Source: Candidatus Eiseniibacteriota bacterium (GTDB lineage Bacteria; Eisenbacteria; RBG-16-71-46). From it: a stretch of DNA of 64,000 nucleotides. A program made the position numbers and the translations under genes. The notes beneath the pieces are model-generated. The model worked only from the letters and a program-made list of their open reading frames with translations, did no database searches and was not told where the DNA came from. The first letter of the stretch is position 1, and every line of letters begins with the position of its first letter. The DNA lies in the NCBI GenBank assembly GCA_016710095.1, contig JADJLL010000010.1, positions 62,001 to 126,000 on the forward strand, given 5' to 3'. Below are positions 9,317 through 18,466 of this stretch, piece by piece.

Positions 9317-11261
9317 CAGGCCCTCCAAAGCAAGGGGGTGCTCCATAAGAGGGAGGTTGTTCACAAAAGCTAAAACAGGCACCAGCAGCCGTCAACATTC
9401 TTGACGGTGTTCGGCAGGAAAAATCAAAGGTCAGTAGGGTGACCACGGGCGCGGTGTGTCGCGCCCCCTGCCGGCCGCCGAGGTACTGGAGCTGCCAGAG
9501 CCGTGAATACAGGCCCTCGAGCGCCATGAGCTCGGCGTGGGTGCCCATTTCCCGCACTTCGCCGTGGTGGAGGACCACGATGCGGTCCACGTCCTGGATC
9601 GTGGACAGGCGGTGGGCGATCACGAGGCTGCTCCGGTCCCGCATGAGGCGGTGGAGCCCGGCCTGGATCAGCTGTTCGGTGTGGGTGTCCACGCTCGACG
9701 TGGCTTCGTCGAGGATGAGCAGGTCGGGGTCGCGCGCGAGCGTCCGCGCGAACGAAAGCAGCTGCTTCTCGCCGGCCGACAGCGACGCCCCGCGCTCCCG
9801 CAGCTCGCCGTCGTACCCGCCGGGGATGCGCGAGATGAACTCGTCCGCGTGCACCTCGTGGGCGGCCGCGACGACCTGCTCGCGGCTCAGCCGGGGATCG
9901 TCCATGCGCAGGTTCGCCTCGACGGGGCCGCTGAAGAGGAACACGTCCTGCAGCACGAGCCCGATGCGCTGGCGCAGTTCCTCGGCGTTCCAGTCGGCGA
10001 GCGGGCGGCCGTCCACGCGGATCTCGCCCTTCTGCGGCGTGTAGAAGCGCAGCAGGAGGCTGGCGATGGTGGTCTTGCCCGAGCCGGTCGCGCCGACGAG
10101 CGCGAGCTTCTCGCCGCGCTCGAGCGTGAACGACACGTCCTTCAGCACCCAGTGCTCGCCGAGGTAGGCGAACCACACGTGGTCGAACTCGATCCGCAGG
10201 CCGCGCTCGGCGCCGCCGTCACGCGCGGGCGGAGAGGGTGCGGGCTGGTCGAAGCGCACGGCGGCCGGATCGACCGGCGTGTCGAGCAGTTCGAAGATGC
10301 GCTCCGACGACGCCATCGCCTGCTGCAGGATGCCGTACTTCTCGGACAGGTCCGAGATCGGGCGGAAGAAGCGCTGCGTGTACTGGATGAACGCCACGAG
10401 CGTGCCGAGCGTGATGCCGGTCCACATGACCTGGCGGCCGCCGTACCAGACGATCAGCGACAGCGCGATCGCGCTCACGACTTCGAGCAGCGGGAAGAAC
10501 ACCGCGTGGTACGTGTTCGCGAGCAGGTTCGCGTCGCGGTGCTCCGCGTTGATCGCGTCGAACTCGCCGGCGTTGCGGCGCTCGCGGCCGAGCAGCTGCA
10601 CGGTCGTCATGCCGGACAGGTTCTCGTTGAGGAACGCGTTCAGGCGGGCGAGCTTGCTGCGCACGTCGCGGAACACCTTCCGCACGCGGATCCGGAACGT
10701 CATCGTGACGAGGAAGATCAGCGGCAGCACGGAGAACGTGACGGCGAGGAGTTCGACGTTCAGGTTCGCCATCGCGACGATGATGCCGATCAGCATGAAG
10801 ATGTCGCCGAACAGCGCGTCCACGCCCGACGTGAACATCTCGTTGAGCACGTCCACGTCGTTCGTCACGCGCGTCATGAGCCGGCCGACGGGCGTCTTGT
10901 CGTAGTACGACGCGGGCAGCTGCTGCAGCTTGCGGAACAGCGTCGTGCGCAGGTCGCGCATCACGCGCTGCGCGACGCCCTGCATGATCTGCGACTGCGC
11001 GTAGCCGAGCCCGAACGCCGCGAGCAGCGACGCGAGGTAGAGCAGCGCGATCCGGTCGAGCGCGTAGAGATCCTTGTGGCGGATGCCGAGGTCGATCGCT
11101 TCCTTCGTGAGCCACGGGAACATGAGCTGCACCGCGGCCTGCAGCAGCGTCACGAACACGGCCAGCGCGACCTGCCACTTGTAGGGGGCGAGGTACGCGG
11201 CGAGGCGGCGGACCAGTTGATGGTCGTACGCGCGAGCGGTGTCTTCTTCGTGCTCGGTCAC
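9303..11261 (-). CDS. ABC exporter half-transporter (second of a pair)
   Basis: About 650 residues. The GTG at 11261 overlaps the stop of the first half-transporter (GTGA). An N-terminal six-helix exporter domain is followed by an ATPase domain: Walker A GATGSGKTT, signature LSAGEKQLL, Walker B LLILDEATSS, and the H-loop VIAHRLST. The fold matches MsbA/LmrA-type exporters for lipids, drugs or peptides. With the previous gene it probably forms a heterodimer. The recognisable protein ends near LYSRLWQLQYL. The frame then runs on for about 45 unlikely residues, through the promoter of the next gene to 9303. Another frame has a TGA at 9424, so a small 3' frameshift is possible. Confidence 0.8.
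   Translation of the reverse strand: MTEHEEDTARAYDHQLVRRLAAYLAPYKWQVALAVFVTLLQAAVQLMFPWLTKEAIDLGIRHKDLYALDRIALLYLASLLAAFGLGYAQSQIMQGVAQRVMRDLRTTLFRKLQQLPASYYDKTPVGRLMTRVTNDVDVLNEMFTSGVDALFGDIFMLIGIIVAMANLNVELLAVTFSVLPLIFLVTMTFRIRVRKVFRDVRSKLARLNAFLNENLSGMTTVQLLGRERRNAGEFDAINAEHRDANLLANTYHAVFFPLLEVVSAIALSLIVWYGGRQVMWTGITLGTLVAFIQYTQRFFRPISDLSEKYGILQQAMASSERIFELLDTPVDPAAVRFDQPAPSPPARDGGAERGLRIEFDHVWFAYLGEHWVLKDVSFTLERGEKLALVGATGSGKTTIASLLLRFYTPQKGEIRVDGRPLADWNAEELRQRIGLVLQDVFLFSGPVEANLRMDDPRLSREQVVAAAHEVHADEFISRIPGGYDGELRERGASLSAGEKQLLSFARTLARDPDLLILDEATSSVDTHTEQLIQAGLHRLMRDRSSLVIAHRLSTIQDVDRIVVLHHGEVREMGTHAELMALEGLYSRLWQLQYLGGRQGARHTAPVVTLLTFDFSCRTPSRMLTAAGACFSFCEQPPSYGAPPCFGGPDAEW
9367..9395 (-). 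promoter_or_regulatory. Promoter of the XRE-cupin gene at 8705
   Basis: On the - strand: TTGACG (9395-9390), 17 bases, TAGCTT (9372-9367). It lies within the 3' extension of the upstream ABC gene's open frame, which suggests that gene really ends earlier. Confidence 0.65.
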
Positions 11262-13031
11262 GACGCCTCGATCTCCTCTTCGAGCTGCTGCGCGCGGTGC
11301 AGCGCGGCGTAGCGGCCGTCCAGCGCGAGCAGCTCGTCGTGGCGCCCGCGCTCCGCGATGCGGCCGCGGTCGAACACGAGGATCTCGTCGGCCTCGCGCA
11401 CGGCGCTCACGCGGTGCGAGACGAGCAGGCAGGTGCGGCGGCGCATCTCGCCGCGCAGGCCCTGCAGGATCGCCTCCTCGGTTTGCGTGTCGACGGCGGA
11501 GAGACAGTCGTCGAGCAGCAGCACGGGCGCCTCGCGCAGCACGGCGCGCGCGATCGCCGCGCGCTGGCGCTGTCCGCCCGAGAGCGTGATGCCGCGTTCG
11601 CCGACGCGCGTCTCGTAGCCGGCGGGGAAGCCCTGCACGTCGCCGTCGAGATTCGCGAGGCGCGAGGCGGCCTGCACGGCTTCGGGCGCCGCGTCGTACG
11701 CGCCGTAGGCGATGTTCTCGGCGACGGTGGCGGAGAACAGGAACGTCTCCTGCGGCGCGGGCGCGATCCGGGCGCGCAGTGCGCCGAGGTCCCACTCGCG
11801 CACGTCGACGCCGTCCAGGAAGACGGTGCCGGGCGGCGGATCGAACACGCGCGGCAGCAGCGACAGCACGGTGCTCTTGCCCGAGCCGGTGCGGCCGACG
11901 AGCGCGACGGTCTTGCCGGCGGGCACGGTGAACGAGACGTCGTGCAGCGCGGGCTCGTTCGCGCCGGGGTAGGTGAAGGTGAGGTTGCGGAAGGTGATGG
12001 GCGGCTTCCGCAGCCACGGGCGCCTCCGGCGCCCCGGGAGTGCGCGGCGTCGCAGCCGGCTCCGGCGACGCGATGCTCGGCGCCGTCATGAGAATGGCGT
12101 GGATGCGGCCGTAGGACGCGAGCCCGCGCTGGAAGATGTTGATCACCCAGCCGAGCGCCACCATCGGCCAGTTGAGCATGCCGAGGTACACGGTGAACGC
12201 CACGAACTGGCCGATCGTGATGTGGCCCTTCACGGCCTCGCGGCCGCCGACCCACACCACGAGCAGCGCGCCGAGTCCCGAGAAGAACGCGAGCGAGGGC
12301 TGGAACACGCCGCTCGTGCGGATCAGGTCGAGGTTCTGCTGCAGGTAGTCGCGGTTGTGCTCGCCGAAGCGCTCGGCCTGGCGGCGCTCGCTCGTGAACG
12401 CGCGCACGACGCGCATGCCCGCGAGGTTCTCCTGCACGTGCGCGGACAACCGGGCGAAGCGCGCCTGCACGCCTTCGAAGCGCTTGTGGATGCGGTCGCC
12501 GAACCACCACACGCTCAGCGACACGAGCGGCAGCGGCAGGAGCGAGTAGAACGTCAGTCGCGGGCTGATCGAGACCATGAAGCCGATCGACACCGCGCTC
12601 ACGATGATCGTGTTCACCGTGTACATGACGCCGGGGCCGAGCATCATGCGCACCGCCGACAGGTCGTTCGTCGCGATGGACATGGTCTCGCCCGTGCGGT
12701 GCGACTGGAACCACGGCGCGTCGAGCGTCTGGAGGTGCTCGAAGAGTTCGTTGCGCAGCTCGTACTCGAGGCGGCGGGAGATCGCGATGATGAACTGGCG
12801 CATCGCGTACTTGAAGAGTCCCGCGGCGATCGCGATGCCGAACAGCATCATCGCGTAGCGGCCGAGCTTCTCGGCGGTGACGCCCGTGTAGAGGTCGTCG
12901 ACCGCGTAGCGCAGCACCTGCGGCTGCGCGAGCGAGATCAGGTTGGCGGCCGCGACGCAGAGGATGCCCCACAGCAATCCGGCGCGATGGCGCCGTGCGT
13001 GTCGAAGCAGTCGTGCGAGGTGGGAAGGAAT
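11258..13031 (-). pseudogene. ABC exporter half-transporter (first of a pair), one frameshift
   Basis: About 590 residues when repaired. The transmembrane part starts at SHLARLLRHARRHRAG and has the exporter layout. The ATPase part has Walker A GRTGSGKST, signature LSGGQRQRA, LLLDDCLSAVD as Walker B and SHRVSAV as H-loop. The Asp in place of the usual catalytic Glu after Walker B (LLLDD) marks the degenerate site typical of heterodimeric exporters such as TM287/288 and BmrCD. The frame changes in the Pro/Ala linker between 11990 and 12060, where a GGGG run may hold an extra base. No ATG or GTG gives the expected N-terminus. ATT at 13031 lies five bases after AAGGAG and gives exactly the right start. 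See findings. Confidence 0.7.
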
Positions 13032-13044
13032 GGCCGCTCCTTGG

Positions 13045-13093
13045 CAAAAAAATCCGGCGGACGTGGGGCGTCGAGCCACCGCGTCCGCCGGAT
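13045..13093 (-). terminator. Strong intrinsic terminator
   Basis: A 12-bp perfect stem (ATCCGGCGGACG / CGTCCGCCGGAT) with an 18-base loop, followed on the - strand by seven T. It ends the outer-membrane protein gene just before the ABC pair. Confidence 0.9.
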
Positions 13094-13101
13094 CGAGAGG
13101 C

Positions 13102-13998
13102 TTACGGGCGCTTGCTGCCGCCGAGGAAGCCCTGCATGCGGTTCAGCTTCGTCGCCTTCCAGGTGACGCCCGCGTAGTACTCGTCGATGTGCAGCACGTT
13201 CTTGCCGACCGGCGAGTGCCACGAGCCCGCGAAGGCGTCGATGCGTTCGTCCACACGGTAGGTGAGACGGGGACCGGCGAGCACCCACTGCGTCTCGAGC
13301 GCGCGTCCCGAGCTCATCGGGAGTTCGGCGACCCACTGGCCGGCGACGTTGAGGTCACCCATCCACAGGCCGACCGCGCCGTCCGTGGTGAAGTGATCCG
13401 CCCAGTCGACCGCGGCGGCGCCGTCGGCCGCGGCGTCGGTGCTGCGCGCGCCCGCCGAGCGGTAGTCGTACTTGTATCCGGCCGACGCCTGCCAGAAGGC
13501 GTTCTTGCCGGCGGTGCCGCCGAGGTGCAGCGCGGCGGACAGCGCCTGGTTGCCGTCACCGAGCGCGGGATTCAGCGCGGGGTTGCAGCCCGTGGGCGCC
13601 TGCCAGGCGAGCTGGAGCGCGGTGGCCTTGGCTCCGTTCGCGAACGACCAGCGCATGCCGAAGCCGAAGTCGCCGAGGCCGGAGTTGCTGGTCGCGATGT
13701 GATCGTCGCTGTCGCGGAACGTGTTGCTCACCGCGGGAAGCGAGAGCTGGACGCTCAGGTGCTTCTTCCAGCCAAGCTCGGAGTACGAGCGCAGGGAGCG
13801 CGACTCGTACAGCGTGTTCGTCGCGATGCGGTCGCCGTTGTCGGCGTAGTACGAGCTGGCGGAGAAGAAGCTGCCGCGCAGTTCGGTGTAGTACTCGCCC
13901 GGGGCGAGCGACCAGGGGCCCGCCACGGCGGACGAGGCGGCGAAGGTCATCAGTGCAGCCGCCGCGAGCGCGGCGGAAAGGTGACGGCGCAGGGTCAT
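13102..13998 (-). CDS. Outer-membrane beta-barrel protein
   Basis: 298 residues. The ATG at 13998 has GGAGG seven bases upstream. A signal peptide (MTLRRHLSAALAAAALMTF, cut after SSAVAG) is followed by alternating amphipathic strands rich in Tyr, Trp and Gly (ELRGSFFSASSYY, GLGDFGFGMRWSF). Length and pattern resemble the putative outer-membrane barrels linked to phenol-degradation genes (MetA-like). The last residues lack the usual terminal Phe. Such barrels pass or bind hydrophobic solutes. Its own promoter and strong terminator suggest it is a single-gene unit. The function is inferred from fold only. Confidence 0.7.
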   Translation of the reverse strand: MTLRRHLSAALAAAALMTFAASSAVAGPWSLAPGEYYTELRGSFFSASSYYADNGDRIATNTLYESRSLRSYSELGWKKHLSVQLSLPAVSNTFRDSDDHIATSNSGLGDFGFGMRWSFANGAKATALQLAWQAPTGCNPALNPALGDGNQALSAALHLGGTAGKNAFWQASAGYKYDYRSAGARSTDAAADGAAAVDWADHFTTDGAVGLWMGDLNVAGQWVAELPMSSGRALETQWVLAGPRLTYRVDERIDAFAGSWHSPVGKNVLHIDEYYAGVTWKATKLNRMQGFLGGSKRP

Positions 13999-14044
13999 TC
14001 CACTCCTCCAGCAGATGCGCGTGATCCCGGTTTGCGGAACGCGC

Positions 14045-14073
14045 AGACTATCCGGGCCGCCCAAGTGGCGCAA
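14045..14073 (-). promoter_or_regulatory. Promoter of the outer-membrane barrel gene
   Basis: On the - strand: TTGCGC (14073-14068), 17 bases, TAGTCT (14050-14045), about 46 bases before the ATG. Confidence 0.6.
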
Positions 14074-14126
14074 GGCGAACGGGCGACGCCGAATCGGGGA
14101 CGCGAAGCCCACCCGACTGTGGCAAC

Positions 14127-15128
14127 ATGCGGCCCATGACACGTCCCCTGGTGCTCGAGTGGGTGCGCGATTCCGGCGGCGTCTGGAACGTGCCCGGTCC
14201 CGAGATCGCCCGGCTCGCCGCGGCGTTTCCCGGCGTGCGCTTCGCCTCGCCCGCCACGCGCGAGGAGGCCGAGGCGCTCCTTCCCGAGGCCGACGCCGTG
14301 TTCGGCTACCTCGTGCGGCCGCACAACCTCCCGAGCGCGGCGAAGCTGCGCTGGATCCATTCCCCGGCCGCCGGCGTCACGGGCATGCTGTTCCCCGAAC
14401 TGGCGGCCAGCGCCGTCACGCTCACCAACGGCCGCGGGCTGCACGCGCGTTCGATGGCCGAGCACGCGCTCGCGCTCATGCTCGCGATCGCGCGGCAGCT
14501 GCCGGACTCGCGCGACCGCCAGCGCGAAGGCACGTGGGGACAGATCCCGCAGTGGCAGTCTTCGCCCGGCTTCCTCGAACTCGAAGGCGCGACGCTGGGA
14601 CTCGTGGGCTTCGGTCACACGGGCAAGGGCGTCGCCAAGCTCGGCAAGGCGCTCGGCATGCGCGTGCTCGCGGTGCGCCGCCATCCCGCGCACGAGCCGG
14701 AACTGGCCGACGAGCAGTGGGGCGTCGAACGCATGGGCGACCTGTTCGCCGCGTCCGACTGGATCGTGATGACCGCGCCGCAGACCGCGGACACCGTGAA
14801 GCTCGTGGGCGCGGAACTGCTCGCGCGCATGAAGCCGACCGCGTACCTCGTGAACCTCGCGCGCGGCGCGCTGCTCGACGAAGGCGCGCTGATCGCCGCG
14901 CTCGACGCCGGGCAACTGGCCGGCGCGGCGCTCGACGTGTTCGAGACCGAGCCGCTGCCCGCCGGGAACGCGCTGTGGTCGCATCCGCGCGTCGTCGTGA
15001 CTCCGCACGTCGGCGGCGTGGGGCCGCGCTACTGGGAGCGCGCGTGCGAGCAGTTCGCCGCGAACCTCGAGCGCTTCCTGAAGGGCGAGCCGCTCTTCAA
15101 CGTCGTGGACCAGCGGGCGGGCTATTAG
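14127..15128 (+). CDS. D-2-hydroxyacid dehydrogenase
   Basis: 333 residues. NAD(P)-binding motif LGLVGFGHTGKGVAKLGKAL, then the catalytic Arg in NLARGALLDE, Glu in LDVFETEPLP and His in VVVTPHVGG, all in the family order. Such enzymes interconvert 2-keto acids and D-2-hydroxyacids (for example phosphoglycerate, glyoxylate or lactate). The exact substrate is not clear. An alternative ATG at 14136 would remove three residues. The stop is followed two bases later by the start of the MobA-like gene, so they form an operon with lysA. Confidence 0.85.
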   Translation: MRPMTRPLVLEWVRDSGGVWNVPGPEIARLAAAFPGVRFASPATREEAEALLPEADAVFGYLVRPHNLPSAAKLRWIHSPAAGVTGMLFPELAASAVTLTNGRGLHARSMAEHALALMLAIARQLPDSRDRQREGTWGQIPQWQSSPGFLELEGATLGLVGFGHTGKGVAKLGKALGMRVLAVRRHPAHEPELADEQWGVERMGDLFAASDWIVMTAPQTADTVKLVGAELLARMKPTAYLVNLARGALLDEGALIAALDAGQLAGAALDVFETEPLPAGNALWSHPRVVVTPHVGGVGPRYWERACEQFAANLERFLKGEPLFNVVDQRAGY

Positions 15129-15130
15129 CA

Positions 15131-15742
15131 GTGACGCCGCGGCTGGGCATCCTCGTGGCCGGTGGCGCCGGCCGCCGCATGGGCGAGGGCGCGCCGAAGG
15201 CGATGCGCGTCGTGGGCGGCGCGACGCTGTTCGCGCGCGCCGAAGCGACGCTGCGCGCGTGCTGCGACGACTGGATCGTGTGCGCGCCCGAGAGCGTCAC
15301 GCTGCCCGTCGCGAGCGAACGCCGCGTGGCGGACGCGGCGCCGGCTTCCGGCGCGGGCGACGACGCGGGCCGCGGTTCCTCCGCGCTCGCCGGCCTCGTC
15401 GCCGGGCTTTCGTCGCGCCCCTTCGGCGTGGCGCTCGTGCTCGGCGTGGACTTCCCGTTGCTCGACCCGCCGACGTTGCTCGCGCTGCACGGCGCGCTCG
15501 GCGCGCATGCGGTCGCGCTCGCCGCGCCCGGCGGCGTGCCGCAGCCGCTCGCCGCGTGGTACGCGCCGTCGGCCGTCGCGCCGCTCACCGAGGCGTTCGC
15601 GCGCGGCGAGCGCACGCTCACGCGCGCGGTGCTCGCGCTGCCGCACGCGATCGTGCCGGTGGACGACACGCGCTTCCTCAACGTGAACACGCCGGACGAT
15701 CTCGTCCGCGCCGAAGCCCTTCTCGAAAGGCACCCCACGTGA
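15131..15742 (+). CDS. MobA-like nucleotidyltransferase
   Basis: 203 residues from the GTG at 15131. The N-terminal signature LGILVAGGAGRRMGEGAPKA is the nucleotide-binding loop of MobA-type enzymes. LVLGVDFPLLDPPTL holds the metal-binding Asp. MobA adds GMP to molybdopterin to make the bis-guanylate cofactor. Related enzymes make activated sugars or cytidylyl compounds. The moaC and moeA genes lie 20 kb away, which is compatible with a MobA role, but its operon partners (a dehydrogenase and lysA) are not cofactor genes. So the substrate is uncertain. The stop overlaps the lysA start. Confidence 0.7.
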   Translation: MTPRLGILVAGGAGRRMGEGAPKAMRVVGGATLFARAEATLRACCDDWIVCAPESVTLPVASERRVADAAPASGAGDDAGRGSSALAGLVAGLSSRPFGVALVLGVDFPLLDPPTLLALHGALGAHAVALAAPGGVPQPLAAWYAPSAVAPLTEAFARGERTLTRAVLALPHAIVPVDDTRFLNVNTPDDLVRAEALLERHPT

Positions 15743-17007
15743 CCGACGTGTATTCCGTCTCCGGTGTCGCGATCGACGACGCGCTCGCCGCGCTCCGCCG
15801 CCACGATCCGTCCGCACGCGCGTTCTGGCTGTACGACGTGGACGCGTTCCGCGCGCGCGCCGCGCGGCTGCTCGGCGCGTTCGGTCGCGAGGGCGTGCAC
15901 GTCGCGTACGCGCTCAAGGCGAACGGTTGCGGCGCGCTCGTGCGCGCGGCGCGCGAGTCCGGGCTCGACGCCGACGCGGGCTCGATCGGCGAACTCGAAC
16001 TCGCCGCGGCGAACGGCTACGACGCCGCGCGCCTCACGCTGAGCGGCAACGGCCGCACGCGCGAGGAAGCGGCGTGGGTGTGCGCGTGTGGGGTCGCCGC
16101 GGTGAGCGCCGATCACGTCGGCGAACTCGACCTGCTCGAAGGCGCGGCCGCGGACGCGGGCGTCACGCTGCGCGTCGCGCTGCGCGTGAACCCCGGCATC
16201 GCGACGCCGGGACACAAGTACGTCGCGACCGGCGGGCACGACGCGAAGTTCGGCGTGAGCGCGCAGGAGGCGCTCGCCGCGTGGGAGGGACGCGCGCGGT
16301 GGCCGCACCTGCGCGTGGACGGACTGCACCTGCACGTGGGCTCGCAGCTGCTCGACACCTCGCCGCTCGAAGCGGCGGCGCGTGCGGCGCGCGAACTCGC
16401 GGACGCTTCGCGCGCGCGCGGCGCGGCGCTCGGGCTCGTGAACCTGGGCGGCGGCTTCGGCGTGGACTACGAGGAAGGCACGCGCGAGTTTCCCGTCGAA
16501 GCGTGGGCCGAGCGTCTCGGCGCGCACGCACGCGAGAGCGCGCTCGAATGGCGCATCGAGCCGGGCCGCTGGCTCGTCGCGCCGGTCGGCACGCTCGTCG
16601 CCGAAGTGCTGTGGGAGAAGCGCCGCGCCGAGGACGGCACGGTGCACCGCTTCGTCGTGCTGGCCGCCGGCATGAACGACCTGCTGCGGCCCGCGCTGTA
16701 CGGCGCGCGCCATCGCGCGGTGCCGGTGCGGCCGCGCGCGGGCGCGATCACGGCGGCGGCGGTGGTCGGTCCGGTGTGCGAGAGCGGCGACACGTTCGAG
16801 GAGGGCGCGATGCTGCCGCCGCTCGAACGCGGCGATCTCGTCGCGCTGCTCGACGCCGGCGCGTACGGCGCGGCGATGTCCTCGCAGTACAACGGCAGGG
16901 GGCGGCTCGCCGAAGTGGTGATCGACGGGGGAGCGCTCAAGCTCGCGCGCCGCGCGGAGACGGCGGCGGATCTCCGCCTGCGCGACTGCGACGTGCGCCT
17001 GTCCTAG
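15739..17007 (+). CDS. lysA: Diaminopimelate decarboxylase
   Basis: 422 residues, GTG start overlapping the upstream stop (GTGA). The enzyme uses PLP to make L-lysine from meso-diaminopimelate, the last step of lysine synthesis. The PLP Lys is in HVAYALKANG. HLHVGSQL, NLGGGFGVDYE and EPGRWLVAPVGTL bind PLP phosphate and substrate. The second-subunit cysteine is in CESGDTFEEG, and the Tyr is in YNGRGRLAEV. The order and spacing match fold-type III decarboxylases. It could instead be a related ornithine/arginine enzyme, but the CESGD motif favours LysA. It is the last gene of its operon. Confidence 0.88.
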   Translation: MTDVYSVSGVAIDDALAALRRHDPSARAFWLYDVDAFRARAARLLGAFGREGVHVAYALKANGCGALVRAARESGLDADAGSIGELELAAANGYDAARLTLSGNGRTREEAAWVCACGVAAVSADHVGELDLLEGAAADAGVTLRVALRVNPGIATPGHKYVATGGHDAKFGVSAQEALAAWEGRARWPHLRVDGLHLHVGSQLLDTSPLEAAARAARELADASRARGAALGLVNLGGGFGVDYEEGTREFPVEAWAERLGAHARESALEWRIEPGRWLVAPVGTLVAEVLWEKRRAEDGTVHRFVVLAAGMNDLLRPALYGARHRAVPVRPRAGAITAAAVVGPVCESGDTFEEGAMLPPLERGDLVALLDAGAYGAAMSSQYNGRGRLAEVVIDGGALKLARRAETAADLRLRDCDVRLS

Positions 17008-17036
17008 ACGCCGTCACAGCCGCGCGGCGGGGGTAC

Positions 17037-17681
17037 TCAGTGCGTCAGGCGCGGCAGCGACGCCGAGACGAGCACGGCGGCGATACGCCCGGTGTTCACG
17101 TACGCGTGCGATCGATGCGCCCGGAAGTGCAGCGCGTCCCCCGCGCCGAGCGCGTGACGCTCCTCGCCGAAACGCACTTCGACCGTGCCGGCGAGCACCG
17201 TGAGCCACTCTTCGCCTTCGTGCCGATGCTCGAGCGCGGCGCCCTCGCCCGGAGCGAGCGTGAGCCGGTGCACCGCGAGGCGCGAGCCCTGGATGGGGCC
17301 CGCGAGCGGAGCGACCTGCAGCGGGCCGCGACGCAGCGTCATGGCTTCGCGTTCCGTCGCGCGAACGACGTGCGCGGCCGGAAGCTTCGGCGCGGGCACG
17401 AGCAGCGCGGGACGCACGTCGAGCGCGAGCGCGATGCGGCCGAGCGCGCCCACCGTGGGCGAGGCCTTGCCGCGTTCGATCTCGGAGACGTGCGTCGCGG
17501 AGATGCCGCCGCGCGCCTCGAGGTCCTTGAGCGTGAGTCCGCGGTCGATGCGCAGGCGCTTGATGCGGCGCCCGAGTTCGACGGCGGACGCGGAAGCCGG
17601 CGTCGAGGCGTTTCCGGAAACCATCTCGCGCGAGACGGGGGATTCGAATGGCGCGAACGCGCCGGCGACGGGATCGTTCAT
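17037..17681 (-). CDS. XRE-family regulator with cupin sensor (second of tandem pair)
   Basis: 214 residues. The ATG at 17681 has AAGGAG five bases before it and overlaps the previous stop (ATGA). An HTH (LTLKDLEARGGISATHVSEIE) at residues 45-75 is followed by a cupin (ALEHRHEGEEWLTVLAGTVE, GDALHFRAHRSHAYVN). It has a 30-residue disordered N-terminus that its neighbour lacks. The pair are paralogues and may act as a heterodimer or bind two related signals. Convergent to lysA. Confidence 0.85.
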   Translation of the reverse strand: MNDPVAGAFAPFESPVSREMVSGNASTPASASAVELGRRIKRLRIDRGLTLKDLEARGGISATHVSEIERGKASPTVGALGRIALALDVRPALLVPAPKLPAAHVVRATEREAMTLRRGPLQVAPLAGPIQGSRLAVHRLTLAPGEGAALEHRHEGEEWLTVLAGTVEVRFGEERHALGAGDALHFRAHRSHAYVNTGRIAAVLVSASLPRLTH

Positions 17682-18253
17682 GCGTGCTCCTTGGGGGCAC
17701 GCGTGCTGGTGACCAGCACCCGCGCCGGTTCGTGTCCGACTCGCGACAGGACGTGCGGCAGCGCGTGCGTGACCTGCAACGCGTCGCCGTGCGAGAGGCG
17801 CGTGGCCTCGTCGCCGATGCGCAGCTCGACTTCGCCATCCAGCACGAAGTAGAGCGCTTCCTGTTCGGCATCTCCGGCTTCGGCTTCGTACTTCGCCGAG
17901 GCGCCGCGCTCGAAGCGCAGTTCGTGCGCGTGGAGCTGGCTTCCGGGAATGCCGGCGGTGAGCGAAGCGCGGGCGAGCGACGGGCCGAGCGGCTCGGGCC
18001 GCGCGTCCTCGCCGCGGTGCACCGCGACTTCGGGGAGTTCCTCGGGTTCGAGGAAGTAGGCGGTCTCGCGTCCGAGCGCTCCGGCGAGCCGTGTCAGCGC
18101 GCCGAGCGTGGGTGAGGTGCGACCGCGTTCCACTTCGGACAGGTGCGTGGCGGACAGCCCGCACAGGGACTCGACCTGCTTCAGCGTCATTCCGCGTTGC
18201 AGGCGCAAAGCCCTGACGCGACGGCCCAACTCCGTGACGTCGACGATCTGCAT
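17678..18253 (-). CDS. XRE-family regulator with cupin sensor (first of tandem pair)
   Basis: 191 residues. HTH (MTLKQVESLCGLSATHLSEVE) at residues 20-50, then a cupin (YEAEAGDAEQEALYFVLDGE, GDALQVTHALPHVL). Start ATG at 18253 with GAGG nearby. It is transcribed away from etfBA. The 412-base gap holds inverted repeats near both candidate promoters, so the pair may control themselves and etfBA. The metal or ligand site of the cupin lacks the usual His pair, so it may bind a different ligand than its partner. Confidence 0.82.
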   Translation of the reverse strand: MQIVDVTELGRRVRALRLQRGMTLKQVESLCGLSATHLSEVERGRTSPTLGALTRLAGALGRETAYFLEPEELPEVAVHRGEDARPEPLGPSLARASLTAGIPGSQLHAHELRFERGASAKYEAEAGDAEQEALYFVLDGEVELRIGDEATRLSHGDALQVTHALPHVLSRVGHEPARVLVTSTRAPKEHA

Positions 18254-18344
18254 GTATAGCCTCGGACGGATGCGGCCCGGATGGACGGACCGATTCCCGC
18301 TGGCGGCGCCACGCAGTGCCGGATGGAGGGCCGTGCGAAGCGCG

Positions 18345-18361
18345 TCCGGTGAGTCACCGGA
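18345..18361. promoter_or_regulatory. Candidate operator for the XRE-cupin pair
   Basis: A perfect 8-bp inverted repeat with one central base, TCCGGTGA-G-TCACCGGA, placed where transcription of the regulator operon would begin. It has the length and symmetry expected for an XRE dimer site. Binding is inferred. Confidence 0.45.
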
Positions 18362-18450
18362 CCTGTCGTCACGGTGGCATGTGGACCCCTTCGGGTCAAC
18401 GCTCGATTTCGCCTCGGGGTCCGGACGGCTCCATAGAGAAGTGGAGGCGC

Positions 18451-18466
18451 TGGTCCCATCGGACCA
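18451..18466. promoter_or_regulatory. Candidate second operator near the etfBA promoter
   Basis: TGGTCC-CATC-GGACCA, four bases before a TTGACA -35 box that faces etfBA. Its core differs from the repeat at 18345, so it may be bound by another protein. Confidence 0.35.
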
